A stretch of 64,000 nt of DNA, taken from positions 151,745-215,744 of the forward strand of contig NZ_FNFU01000003.1 in assembly GCF_900101115.1 (NCBI RefSeq), in the 5' to 3' direction. The DNA is from Cryobacterium psychrotolerans (GTDB lineage Bacteria; Actinomycetota; Actinomycetes; Actinomycetales; Microbacteriaceae). Position numbers and translations under genes: made by a program. The notes under the pieces were generated by a model. That model did no database searches. It worked only from the letters and a program-made list of their open reading frames with translations, and was not told where the DNA came from. Within the stretch, counting starts at the first letter, position 1, and every line of letters starts with the position of its first letter. Shown here in pieces: positions 8,537 to 19,656 of this stretch.

Positions 8537-8593
8537 GCGCAGCGCCGAGGGTCACACACCACAGTCCGGGTGGTCGAGGCGAGCGGATGCCCC

Positions 8594-8599
8594 TACTGT
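8594..8599 (+). promoter_or_regulatory. -10 box of glgC-serB (leaderless)
   Basis: TACTGT seven bases before the glgC ATG at 8607, without a Shine-Dalgarno sequence. Together with the glgA box it defines a compact divergent promoter region at 8525-8606. Confidence 0.45.
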
Positions 8600-8606
8600 G
8601 GGAACC

Positions 8607-9854
8607 ATGGAGTCGAAGAAGAAGATCTTTGGAATCGTTCTCGCCGGCGGAGAAGGAAAGCGGCTCATGCCCCTGACCGAGGACCGTGCCAAGCCCGCCG
8701 TGCCTTTCGGCGGCCACTACCGCTTGATCGACTTCGCCCTGTCCAACCTGATCAACTCCGGGCTCACCCAGATCGTCGTGTTGACGCAGTACAAGTCGCA
8801 CAGCCTGGACCGCCACGTCTCGCAGACGTGGCACGTGACCGGCGGCCTGTTCAACTCGTACATTGCCTCGGTTCCCGCCCAGCAGCGCCTCGGCAAGCGG
8901 TGGTTCAGCGGATCCGCCGACGCGATCCTGCAGAGCCTCAACCTGATCCACGATGAGAAGCCCGACATCGTCGTCGTCGTCGGAGCCGACCACGTGTACC
9001 GGATGGACTTCAGCCAGATGATCGCAGCGCACATCGCATCCGGCGCCCAGGCCACGGTCGCCGCCATCCGCCAGCCGATCGGCCTGGCCGACCAGTTCGG
9101 CGTGATCGAGGTCGACGCTGCGAGCCCCGACCGGATCAGGGACTTCCGCGAGAAGCCGAAGGATGCCGTCGGCCTGGCGGACAACCCCGACGAAGTGTTC
9201 GCCTCGATGGGCAACTACGTCTTCAACACGGATGCCCTGATCGAAGCGGTGCTGCGCGACGGCGAGAAGACCGACTCGAGCCACGACATGGGCGGGGACA
9301 TCATCCCCGACTTCGTCTCCCGCGGCGAGGCCGGCGTCTACGACCTCAAGCTCAACGACGTGCCCGGCTCAACCGACCGCGACCGGTACTACTGGCGCGA
9401 CGTCGGAACGATTGACTCGTTCTTCGAGGCCCACCAGGATCTCATCTCCGCGTTGCCCGTGTTCAACCTGTACAACCAGGCATGGCCGATCTTCAGCCAG
9501 CAGCTCAACTCCCCGCCGGCCAAGTTCGTTCGCGATGCGCGCGGCGCACTGGGAACGATGATCGACTCGATCGTGTCGCTCGGCAGCGTCATCTCCGGCG
9601 CGCACATCGAACGCAGCGTCCTGGGGCCGTGGGCCGCCGTCGATTCCGGCGCCGAGGTGGTCGATTCGATCGTCTTCGAACGCACGCAGATCAAGCCGGG
9701 CGCGACCGTTCGCCGGGCGATCCTCGACAAGGAAGTGATCGTCGAGGCGGGAGCCAGCGTCGGCGTCGACCGCGACCGGGACCTGGCCCGCGGCTTCAGC
9801 GTGACCAACTCGGGAATCACCGTCGTCGGCAAGGGCGTGCACGTTCACCCGTGA
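8607..9854 (+). CDS. glgC: Glucose-1-phosphate adenylyltransferase (ADP-glucose pyrophosphorylase)
   Basis: Makes ADP-glucose from glucose-1-phosphate and ATP, the committed step of glycogen synthesis. 415 residues. The N-terminal nucleotidyltransferase loop is [16 protein letters not shown], followed by [20 protein letters not shown], then [11 protein letters not shown] and FREKP; the C-terminal part is the left-handed beta helix (hexapeptide-like, from about residue 310). ATG 8607 is chosen because it matches the family start and sits seven bases after a -10 box; a GTG at 8598 in frame would add three residues. serB overlaps its stop codon (GTGA), so the two form one unit. Divergent from glgA, so supplier and consumer of ADP-glucose are co-located. 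Confidence 0.96.
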   Translation: MESKKKIFGIVLAGGEGKRLMPLTEDRAKPAVPFGGHYRLIDFALSNLINSGLTQIVVLTQYKSHSLDRHVSQTWHVTGGLFNSYIASVPAQQRLGKRWFSGSADAILQSLNLIHDEKPDIVVVVGADHVYRMDFSQMIAAHIASGAQATVAAIRQPIGLADQFGVIEVDAASPDRIRDFREKPKDAVGLADNPDEVFASMGNYVFNTDALIEAVLRDGEKTDSSHDMGGDIIPDFVSRGEAGVYDLKLNDVPGSTDRDRYYWRDVGTIDSFFEAHQDLISALPVFNLYNQAWPIFSQQLNSPPAKFVRDARGALGTMIDSIVSLGSVISGAHIERSVLGPWAAVDSGAEVVDSIVFERTQIKPGATVRRAILDKEVIVEAGASVGVDRDRDLARGFSVTNSGITVVGKGVHVHP

Positions 9855-10492
9855 CAACAAGGTTCCTGGTCGTTCTCGACGCCGACTCCACCCTGATCGA
9901 AGACGAAGTCATCGAGTTGCTGGCGGATGCCGCGGGCTCGCGCCCCGAAGTTCAGGCGGTCACCGAGCGCGCCATGCGTGGGGAGCTCGACTTCGCCGAA
10001 AGCCTGATCGCGCGGGTGAAAACCCTCGCGGGGCTGCCGACCAGCGTCTTCGCGGACGTCGGCCGGCTCATCCGCCCGACCCCGGGCGTGCACGAACTGA
10101 TCGCCGGCCTGCATGCGCACGGCAGCCGCGTCGGCGTGGTCTCGGGCGGGTTCCACGAACTGCTCGACCCGCTGGCCGGCCTGCTCGGCCTGGACCACTG
10201 GCGTGCCAACCGGCTGGAGGTGGCGGACGGCCGGCTCACCGGCGGCCTCGTCGGCCCGATCATCGACGCCGAGGCGAAGGCCGCTGCCCTGCGGGAGTGG
10301 GCTGCCGCCGACGGCATCGCGCTCTCCCGCACGGTCGCGGTGGGCGACGGTGCCAACGACCTGCGGATGATGGACCCGGCCGGGCTGTCCATCGCCTTCA
10401 ACGCGAAGCCGCTGGTGAAGGCCGGGGCCGACGTCGTGATCGATGTATGCGACCTCAGCCAGGTGCTCCCCCTGCTCGGCCTGCGCGGCTGA
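9851..10492 (+). CDS. serB: Phosphoserine phosphatase
   Basis: HAD-superfamily phosphatase for the last step of serine biosynthesis. 213 residues. The catalytic motif is LDADSTLI near the N-terminus (DxDST), motif II is VSGGF and motif III/IV is [11 protein letters not shown]. No ACT domain, so this is the short form. The GTG start overlaps the glgC stop by four bases, and no other start gives the family N-terminus. Why serine synthesis is coupled to ADP-glucose synthesis is not obvious; it may reflect shared dependence on glycolytic supply. A close HAD paralogue with another phosphomonoester substrate is the main alternative. Confidence 0.9.
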   Translation: MTTRFLVVLDADSTLIEDEVIELLADAAGSRPEVQAVTERAMRGELDFAESLIARVKTLAGLPTSVFADVGRLIRPTPGVHELIAGLHAHGSRVGVVSGGFHELLDPLAGLLGLDHWRANRLEVADGRLTGGLVGPIIDAEAKAAALREWAAADGIALSRTVAVGDGANDLRMMDPAGLSIAFNAKPLVKAGADVVIDVCDLSQVLPLLGLRG

Positions 10493-10513
10493 GCCTCGCC
10501 CACCCGCGGTGGG

Positions 10514-11224
10514 TCAGTGGCCCATTCCGAGGCCGCCGTCGACGGGGATGACCGCTCCGGAGATGTAGGAGGAGTCGTCGCCGGCGAGCCAGGTGACGAC
10601 GCGAGCCACCTCGGTCGGGGTCGCGAACCGGCCGGCGGGGATGTTGCGCTTGTATTCGGCCTGCTGCGCCTCGGGAAGTTCGGCGGTCATGTCCGTCTCG
10701 ATGAACCCGGGGGCGACGACGTTGGCGGTGATGCCGCGGGCGCCCAGCTCACGGGTCACCGACCGGGCCAGGCCGATCAGCCCGCTCTTGGACGCCGCGT
10801 AGTTGACCTGCCCGGCCGACCCGTAGAGGCCGACGACGCTGGAAATGAGCACGATCCGGCCGAAGCGGGCCTTGAGCATGCCCTTCGAGGCGCGCTTGAC
10901 CACGCGGAAGGCGCCGCTGAGGTTGGTGTCGATGACCGAGGTGAAGTCGTCATCGGACATGCGCATGAGGAGCGTGTCCCTGGTGATGCCGGCGTTGGCG
11001 ACGACAACTTCCACCGGGCCGAGCGCGGCTTCGATTTCGCGGAAGGCGGTGTCGATCGACGCGGAGTCGGTCACGTCGGCGCGCACGGTGAGGCTGCCGT
11101 CGGGTCCCGTGCCCGAGCGGGCGGTCACGGCCACGCGGTGGCCCTGAGCGACGAATTCCTCGGCGATGGCGAAACCGATCCCGCGGTTTCCTCCGGTGAC
11201 CAGTACAGTTCGAGCCGTCGTCAT
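10514..11224 (-). CDS. fabG: 3-oxoacyl-[acyl-carrier-protein] reductase-like SDR
   Basis: Short-chain dehydrogenase that reduces 3-oxoacyl-ACP with NADPH in fatty-acid (possibly mycolic-type) elongation. 236 residues. The cofactor loop is VTGGNRGIG, NNAG is represented by VANAGIT, the catalytic Ser is in LISSVVG and Tyr-Lys in YAASKSG, and the C-terminal IPVDGGLGMGH ends as in FabG1/MabA. ATG 11224 is preferred: an AGGAG lies about 13 bases upstream and would be too close to the in-frame TTG at 11236. A TAAGCT -10 box at 11276-11281 gives a leader of about 45 bases. No inhA homologue follows; the gene stands alone. Confidence 0.88.
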   Translation of the reverse strand: MTTARTVLVTGGNRGIGFAIAEEFVAQGHRVAVTARSGTGPDGSLTVRADVTDSASIDTAFREIEAALGPVEVVVANAGITRDTLLMRMSDDDFTSVIDTNLSGAFRVVKRASKGMLKARFGRIVLISSVVGLYGSAGQVNYAASKSGLIGLARSVTRELGARGITANVVAPGFIETDMTAELPEAQQAEYKRNIPAGRFATPTEVARVVTWLAGDDSSYISGAVIPVDGGLGMGH

Positions 11225-11275
11225 GCGGTGATCCAATCTCCTGCCGGGCGAATGAAGAGGCGACCGGGGGGTTTC

Positions 11276-11316
11276 AGCTTAGAGCGTCAGCGCCTTCGCC
11301 CAACGAGACGTAGGCT
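11276..11316. promoter_or_regulatory. Divergent promoters of fabG and the DUF3099-SURF1 unit
   Basis: TAAGCT (minus, 11276-11281) points to fabG and TAGGCT (plus, 11311-11316) points to the DUF3099 gene, giving leaders of about 45 and 30 bases. -35 boxes are not clear. Confidence 0.4.
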
Positions 11317-11348
11317 GGAAAGGGCAGAACGTCCTCTGGCCGGAAGCG

Positions 11349-11639
11349 ATGACATCCATGAAACAGCAGTCGATCACCTCACTGCCCCTCTCCCCTGAGG
11401 AAGAGCGGCGAAGCCGCATGGTCAAGTACTCGATCACCATGGGCATCCGGATCGTCTGCATCGTCCTGATGTTCTTCGTGCAGGGCTGGTGGCTGCTGGT
11501 CTGCGCCGTCGGCGCGATCGTGCTGCCGTACATCGCCGTTGTCATTGCCAACGTCCACGCCGATCCGCGGGGCTCACAGGTGCTGCGCCCGGGCGGAGTC
11601 GAGGTCTTCACACGCGACCGCCCCGAGGACGGCAAATGA
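11349..11639 (+). CDS. DUF3099 membrane protein
   Basis: 96-residue actinobacterial protein of unknown function. A basic N-terminal segment (EEERRSRMVKYS) is followed by two hydrophobic helices, about residues 30-46 (IRIVCIVLMFFVQGW) and 48-66 (LVCAVGAIVLPYIAVVIAN), then a hydrophilic tail with a RPGGVEVF stretch. This topology is typical of DUF3099. It is the first gene of a tightly coupled trio: its stop overlaps the next ATG (ATGA). Start uncertain: the GGAAG at 11342 is two bases from the ATG at 11349 and eleven from the in-frame ATG at 11358. Confidence 0.8.
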   Translation: MTSMKQQSITSLPLSPEEERRSRMVKYSITMGIRIVCIVLMFFVQGWWLLVCAVGAIVLPYIAVVIANVHADPRGSQVLRPGGVEVFTRDRPEDGK

Positions 11640-11920
11640 TCGGGTTCGGCACGCCCCCTGAACAGACCAGCTGTTCCCGGGCCGGATGCCGGACCGGGGC
11701 GACCTGGCGCCTGGACTGGCGCAACCCCCGCATCCACGCCGCCGGCCGGGTCAAGACCTGGCTCGCCTGCGACGAGCACGTCGACTACCTGCGCGAGTTC
11801 CTGGCCGCGCGTGACTTTCCGCTCACGGTCGAGCCGTTGACCGCCGACCCGTTGGCTGCCGACCCGTTGACTGTCGAAGCGCCGGCCGTCGCCCGGCAGC
11901 CGGAGGCGGGTGCGGAGTGA
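11636..11920 (+). CDS. Small cysteine-containing protein of unknown function
   Basis: 94 residues; I do not recognise a characterised family. The first two thirds contain CSRAGCRTGATWRLDW and RVKTWLACDEHVDYL: two Cys, then a Cys-x-x-His, a possible CxxxxC...CxxH metal site. Similar small actinobacterial proteins next to SURF1 are sometimes labelled acetone carboxylase, but at this size with no catalytic domain that name is not supported. The last 35 residues are an acidic, proline-rich tail built from PLTAD/PLAAD/PLTVE repeats encoded by a 15-base tandem repeat. It overlaps the preceding stop (ATGA) and the SURF1 start (GTGA), so it is translated in the same unit and may act with SURF1. Confidence 0.7.
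   Translation: MIGFGTPPEQTSCSRAGCRTGATWRLDWRNPRIHAAGRVKTWLACDEHVDYLREFLAARDFPLTVEPLTADPLAADPLTVEAPAVARQPEAGAE
11834..11878 (+). repeat. 15-base tandem repeat, three copies, in coding sequence
   Basis: Three adjacent 15-base units (starting CCGTTGACCGCC, CCGTTGGCTGCC and CCGTTGACTGTC) encode PLTAD, PLAAD and PLTVE. The unit length is a multiple of three, so copy-number changes would keep the frame. Confidence 0.8.
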
Positions 11921-12768
11921 GCGGCTGGTCCTTCCTGCTCAGCCGGCGCTGGGCGGGCTATCTCGCCCTGACGATCGTTTTTGCTCTCGTGTCGAGCGGG
12001 CTGGGTGTCTGGCAGTTCGCACGCCGGGCCGAGGCGCTCACCGAGATCTCCAAGATCGATGCGAACTACGATGCCTCGCCCGTGCCCCTGGCCGATGCGT
12101 TGCCGGACCTCGACTCGTTCGCGGAGACGCAGAAATGGCTCCCGGTGACCGTCACGGGCACCTATCTCGTCGAAGACCAGCTGCTCGTGCGCAACCGTCC
12201 ACTGAACATCAACCCGGGATTCGAGGTGCTCACGCCGCTCCGGCAGGACGATGGGACCGTCTTCGTCGTCAACCGCGGCTGGCTGCCGACCGGGCAGAAC
12301 CAGGATGCCCCCGACGCCGTGCCCGAGCCTCCCGTCGGCCAGGTCACGGTCGTCGCCCGGCTCAAGGCCGGCGAGCCGACCCTGACCGGGCGCACGGCCA
12401 GCGGCGACCAGATCGCCACGATCAACCTCGACGACGTCGCGGAGCGGCTGGACGCGCCCACGTACACTGGCGCCTACGGGCTGCTGGACACCGAGGACCC
12501 ACCCGCCGCCGAGCGCCCGACCGCGGTGGTGCGCCCGATCCGGGACGAGGGTCCGCACCTGTCCTACGCCCTGCAGTGGTTCGTCTTCGCCCTGCTCGGA
12601 TTCCTCGGTCTGGGCTGGGCCGCCCGCCAGGAGTTCCGCACGGTCAACATCGACGACCCGGCCGAGCGGGAACGCGCGAAGACACGCGCCCGTCGCGAGG
12701 CAGCGAAGCCGCGCGGCGACGGGGAGATCGAGGATGCCCTCCTCGACGGCACGCACTCACCGCTCTGA
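11917..12768 (+). CDS. SURF1 family cytochrome oxidase biogenesis protein
   Basis: 283-residue membrane protein with the SURF1 layout: one N-terminal transmembrane helix (about residues 12-32, YLALTIVFALVSSGLGVWQF), a long extracytoplasmic domain, and a C-terminal helix (about 218-240, LQWFVFALLGFLGLGWAARQ). The conserved early GVWQFARR, the VNRGWLP motif and the terminal YALQWF are family hallmarks. SURF1 assists heme a insertion or assembly of subunit I of the aa3 oxidase, so it fits with ctaA/ctaB in this window. The GTG start overlaps the stop of the small Cys protein (GTGA). A basic cytoplasmic tail (RERAKTRARREAAKPR) follows the last helix. Confidence 0.9.
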   Translation: MSGWSFLLSRRWAGYLALTIVFALVSSGLGVWQFARRAEALTEISKIDANYDASPVPLADALPDLDSFAETQKWLPVTVTGTYLVEDQLLVRNRPLNINPGFEVLTPLRQDDGTVFVVNRGWLPTGQNQDAPDAVPEPPVGQVTVVARLKAGEPTLTGRTASGDQIATINLDDVAERLDAPTYTGAYGLLDTEDPPAAERPTAVVRPIRDEGPHLSYALQWFVFALLGFLGLGWAARQEFRTVNIDDPAERERAKTRARREAAKPRGDGEIEDALLDGTHSPL

Positions 12769-12820
12769 CCTGGGCTGAACCCGCCTGACCGCCCATCCGA
12801 GGGTGATCAGGCGAGCGGGA

Positions 12821-14419
<1,599 letters not shown>

Positions 14420-14444
14420 AGCAATAGTCCGTTCAGAGGGGGGT

Positions 14445-14483
14445 AAAAAGTCGCCGGCCCAGTCGGGCCAACTATCCAGTATA
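14445..14483 (-). promoter_or_regulatory. ABC-F promoter with leader hairpin and U-run
   Basis: TATACT at 14478-14483 (minus) is a strong -10. Just after the expected start, GGCCC-GACT-GGGCC (14456-14469) can fold, and a run of five T follows six bases later (14445-14449). This resembles a weak intrinsic terminator inside the leader. The stem is only five pairs. Confidence 0.4.
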
Positions 14484-14515
14484 TTTGCTTGCCGCGTCCG
14501 CCTCGTACCCGACAG

Positions 14516-15145
14516 CTACGACAGGGTGGCTTTGAGGGTCTTTCCGAGCCATTCCCGGTAGGCCGAGGCCGACCAGCCGAGGTCGGTCACGAAGGACTCG
14601 TACACCTGCGGGTGGCCGAGGGCCCAGATCGCCGCGGCGGCCTCGTGGTCGCTCAGCCCGGCCCGTAGCCCGCGCCGGGCCCGGAGGGCCGACGCGGCCT
14701 CACCGTAATGGTGCAGCCGGCCGGCGGCGCGCCGGAGTTCGAGTTTCGCGACCTCCGGATCAACGGCGGTGGCCTGGCCGATCACGCGGAAGACGCCCGA
14801 CGTTCGCGCATGCAACTCGGTGAACCAGTCCGCGAGAATCCGGATGATCTCCGGTGCGCTCACGGCGGCGGCCACCCGCCGGCGCATCACATCGGGGAGA
14901 AGGGCAGGGGCGTCCGGTCCGGCGGCGGCGAGATCGAGCACCGCGGAGAGCACCTCGGCCTTGTTGCCGATCGAGTTGTAGATCGTCTGGACCGCGACGC
15001 CGGCCTCGTCGGCGATCGCGCCGATCGAGGTGGCGACATAGCCGCGCTCGAGCATCAATCGGTGCGCGGCCAGGGTGATCGCCGCTCGAGTGGCCGTGGC
15101 CTGCACGGATCGGCGGATTTGCGCGGGAGTCGACGGTGCTGGCAT
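14516..15145 (-). CDS. TetR/AcrR family transcriptional regulator
   Basis: 209-residue one-component repressor. The N-terminal helix-turn-helix (about residues 15-60) contains TLAAHRLMLERGYVATS, IGAIADEAGVAVQTIYNSIG and NKAEVL, a standard TetR domain. The C-terminal ligand-binding part has a Trp-rich end (TDLGWSASAYREWLG). The ligand is unknown. The ATG at 15145 has a -10 box (TACTCT) seven bases before it and no Shine-Dalgarno sequence, so the mRNA is probably leaderless. An imperfect palindrome overlaps the -10 and may be its own operator. The ABC-F gene 96 bases downstream on the same strand is a plausible target. Confidence 0.9.
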   Translation of the reverse strand: MPAPSTPAQIRRSVQATATRAAITLAAHRLMLERGYVATSIGAIADEAGVAVQTIYNSIGNKAEVLSAVLDLAAAGPDAPALLPDVMRRRVAAAVSAPEIIRILADWFTELHARTSGVFRVIGQATAVDPEVAKLELRRAAGRLHHYGEAASALRARRGLRAGLSDHEAAAAIWALGHPQVYESFVTDLGWSASAYREWLGKTLKATLS

Positions 15146-15150
15146 GACAC

Positions 15151-15168
15151 TTAGAGTACCGTTCTACT
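15151..15168. promoter_or_regulatory. tetR -10 box and candidate operator
   Basis: TAGAGTACCGTTCTACTA is an imperfect inverted repeat (TAGAG ... CTACTA) that covers the TACTCT -10 box (minus, 15153-15158). TetR proteins commonly bind such sites over their own promoter; binding here is inference. Confidence 0.35.
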
Positions 15169-15228
15169 AGGTGTAAACCCATTCCACTCGGCGCCTCAGC
15201 CGCGACGGTGGCCGATCCAGGACGCAGA

Positions 15229-15260
15229 ACGGCCCCGATGCGCGAACGCATCGGGGCCGT
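15229..15260. terminator. Hairpin after the suf operon
   Basis: Perfect 14-pair stem (ACGGCCCCGATGCG) closed by a CGAA loop, 27 bases beyond the sufT stop. There is no U-run on either strand, so it is either a GC-rich intrinsic terminator without a tract or an mRNA-stabilising hairpin. Confidence 0.75.
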
Positions 15261-15287
15261 GAGGAACGGCGGGCGGGTGACGCCGGG

Positions 15288-15617
15288 CTAGACCGAGAAG
15301 CCGAGGGCGCGCATCATGTCGCGACCGTCGTCGGTGATCTTTTCGGGACCCCACGGCGGCATCCAGACCCAGTTGATCCGGAACTGGTCGACGACGCCGT
15401 CCAGGGCCTCGGCGGTCTGTTCCTCGAGCACGTCGGTCAGCGGGCAGCCGGCCGAGGTCAGGGTCATGTGGATGATGAGTGCGTCGTTCTCGTCATCCCA
15501 GCCGAGGTCGTAGATCAGCCCGAGGTCGACGACATTGATGCCGAGCTCCGGGTCCATGACGTCTTTGAGCGCCTCTTCGATTTCATCGAAGCGCGCAGGA
15601 CTCAATGTGGAAGACAT
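15288..15617 (-). CDS. sufT: Iron-sulfur cluster assembly factor SufT (DUF59/MIP18 family)
   Basis: 109-residue DUF59-domain protein. It has the hallmark DPELGINVVDLGLIYDL near residues 22-38, then the conserved Cys in TSAGCPLTDVLEEQ, and the actinobacterial C-terminus WVWMPPWGPEKITDDGRDM. SufT-like proteins help mature Fe-S clusters and usually end suf operons in Gram-positive bacteria. It lies four bases after sufC on the same strand, consistent with cotranscription. Some databases call this metal-sulfur cluster assembly factor or PaaD-like; the PaaD role is unlikely here because no phenylacetate genes are present. Confidence 0.92.
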   Translation of the reverse strand: MSSTLSPARFDEIEEALKDVMDPELGINVVDLGLIYDLGWDDENDALIIHMTLTSAGCPLTDVLEEQTAEALDGVVDQFRINWVWMPPWGPEKITDDGRDMMRALGFSV

Positions 15618-15621
15618 GCCC

Positions 15622-16386
<765 letters not shown>

Positions 16387-16432
16387 GAATTCTCTTTCGT
16401 TTTCCGGCGTTGCCGCCGGCAAGTCGGGGTGG

Positions 16433-16759
16433 CTAGACGGCCAGGATGACGGCGGGGTCGATGAAGACGAAACCGTCAACGAGTTCGACCTTGTAGACGG
16501 GAACCGGGTCGTAGGCCGGGAGGGTGAGCGCCTTGCCTGTCTTCAGGGAAAACAGGGAGCCGTGCGCCCAGCACTCGATGGATTCTCCCTCGACGAAACC
16601 TTCCGAGAGGGAAATGTCGCCGTGGGTGCAGGTGTCGCCGATCGCGAACACCGAGCCGGCAGAGTCGCGAACGACGGCGATGGGGATGCCGTCGATGTCG
16701 ACCTTGACGGCCTGGTTCGGTTCGAGGTCGTCGAAGGCGCAGATCTGGGTGGACGCCAT
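16433..16759 (-). CDS. Rieske-type non-heme iron oxygenase ferredoxin subunit
   Basis: 108-residue stand-alone Rieske [2Fe-2S] ferredoxin. The cluster ligands are CTHGD (about residues 45-47) and CWAHGS (about 64-67), i.e. CxH-x17-CxxH, plus the LPAYDPVPVYKVEL strand near the end. It starts two bases after the sufD stop and belongs to the suf operon. Its presence between sufD and sufC is typical of Actinobacteria; its job is not settled, but electron supply for cluster assembly is a common suggestion. No oxygenase alpha subunit is near. ATG 16759 (MASTQICAFDDL) is the only start giving the family N-terminus. Confidence 0.92.
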   Translation of the reverse strand: MASTQICAFDDLEPNQAVKVDIDGIPIAVVRDSAGSVFAIGDTCTHGDISLSEGFVEGESIECWAHGSLFSLKTGKALTLPAYDPVPVYKVELVDGFVFIDPAVILAV

Positions 16760-16761
16760 GG

Positions 16762-17973
16762 TCAGTTCCCCTCCGAGACGGCCAGCTCGGCCTCGATGGC
16801 CGCGTGCAGCCGATCCTCGAGCGGTTTGGATCCGAGCTTCTGCACGATTTCGCTGAGGAAGCCGCGCACCACGAGCCGGCGGGCTTCGTCCTCGGTGATG
16901 CCGCGCGACTGCAGGTAGAACAACTGCTCGTCGTCGAAGCGTCCGGTGGCGCTGGCGTGACCGGCACCCAGGATGTCGCCGGTTTCGATCTCGAGGTTCG
17001 GCACGGAGTCGGCACGAGTACCCTCGCTCAGCACGAGGTTGCGGTTCTGCTCGTAGCTGTCGGTTCCGCTGGCGCCCGGGCCGATGAGCACGTCGCCGAT
17101 CCACACGGTGCGCGCGGCCTTGCCCTGCAGTGCGCCCTTGTAGGTCACCCGGCTCCGGGTGTGCGGCGCGATGTGGTCGACGTAGACCTGCTGCTCGAGG
17201 TGCTGGCCGGCGTCGGCGAAGTACAGGCCCAGGAGCTCGGTGTCCGAGCCGGATCCGGCCAGGTGCACGGCCGGGTTGACCCGCACGATGCTTCCGCCGA
17301 GCGAGACCACGATGTGCTTGAGGCGCGCGTCGCGTCCGATGGTCGCGAAGTGGCTGGCCAGCTGGACCGCGTCGGCGTTCCACTCCTGCACGGTGATGAC
17401 GGTGAGGTTCGCCGAGTCGCCGAGGATGATCTCGACGTTCTCGGTGATCCGGGCGTCGCCGCTGTTTTGCAGGATGACGGTGGCGTGGCTGAACGGCCTG
17501 GCCTCGATGATCGTGTGGGCCGCCCGCGGAGCGGAGCCGAGGTTCTCACGGGTGAGCGTGAGAACCTTCTCGTCCTCACCGGTGACGGTGATCGCGAGGG
17601 CGCGCTCGAAGCTCGTCCAGGCGTTGGCCGAGGCACGTTCCTCCGGCAAGCCGGCGGTGCCGATCCGGGGGTCGCCGCGATCGACCCAGTCGACGGTCAC
17701 GCCGGGCGCATCCGTGACGGAGTAGTCGTAGACCGACCCGTCGAGCTCGCCGGCGGTGAGGTCAGTGAACCTGGCAACGGGCGAGAACTTCCAGACCGCC
17801 TCGCGGCCGGTGACGGCTGCGAAGTCGGCGACGTTCACACTCTTGAACCGCGCGGAGCGGGTCTGCACCGGCACATAGCCGAACCGGCCGTCCGAGTGTT
17901 CCTTGATTCCGTGCTGTTCGGCTGTGGGCATTGCGGGTGAAACGGGATTCAGTTTTGCAGAGGCGACGGACAT
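16762..17973 (-). CDS. sufD: Fe-S cluster assembly protein SufD
   Basis: 403-residue beta-helix scaffold subunit that pairs with SufB and SufC. It shows the SufBD core features: ITVQEWNADAVQLASHF, SLGGSIVRVNPAVHLAGSG, YVDHIAPHTRSRVTYKG and the C-terminal GHASATGRFDDEQLFYLQSR. The last is the SufBD signature containing the conserved His. It begins directly after sufB (no intergenic base), so the two are tightly coupled. The N-terminal 70 residues are variable, as usual for SufD. Confidence 0.96.
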   Translation of the reverse strand: MSVASAKLNPVSPAMPTAEQHGIKEHSDGRFGYVPVQTRSARFKSVNVADFAAVTGREAVWKFSPVARFTDLTAGELDGSVYDYSVTDAPGVTVDWVDRGDPRIGTAGLPEERASANAWTSFERALAITVTGEDEKVLTLTRENLGSAPRAAHTIIEARPFSHATVILQNSGDARITENVEIILGDSANLTVITVQEWNADAVQLASHFATIGRDARLKHIVVSLGGSIVRVNPAVHLAGSGSDTELLGLYFADAGQHLEQQVYVDHIAPHTRSRVTYKGALQGKAARTVWIGDVLIGPGASGTDSYEQNRNLVLSEGTRADSVPNLEIETGDILGAGHASATGRFDDEQLFYLQSRGITEDEARRLVVRGFLSEIVQKLGSKPLEDRLHAAIEAELAVSEGN

Positions 17974-19392
<1,419 letters not shown>

Positions 19393-19656
19393 TTTTACCT
19401 CTTCTCCCATTCACAACAACCCGGATATCAGTCCGGTCATTCCCGGACACGCCTCCAGAGGAGGCCCTGTCGGGGAATGGGTTGTGTGGACGGCTACGTT
19501 GCGTACCTAAGATATTCAAGACCCTCGCCACGCTGCTTTGCCGCTTTACGGGCAACACGAGTGAATCCATGAAACCCTGATTCTACAGCGTTCGGGTGGC
19601 ATTTCCAGTGACTACCGGCGTTTACACATGAGCCGACAAACCGAAAGCTGACCCAC
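19393..19656. promoter_or_regulatory. Divergent suf / ctaA control region with leader hairpins
   Basis: 264-base gap between sufB (minus) and ctaA (plus). On the suf side the leader can form two stem-loops: 19439-19478 (six-pair outer stem ATTCCC/GGGAAT, a G-G mismatch, four more pairs, then an apical GCCTCC-AGA-GGAGGC) and a smaller CCGGA/TCCGG at 19421-19436. A possible -35-like TTGAAT (minus) lies at 19514-19519. No clear promoter is visible for ctaA. Confidence 0.5.

Noticed and set aside
11636-11920. Label acetone carboxylase for the small protein
   Set aside because: The protein has 94 residues and no catalytic motifs; the name is carried by homologues in databases without support.
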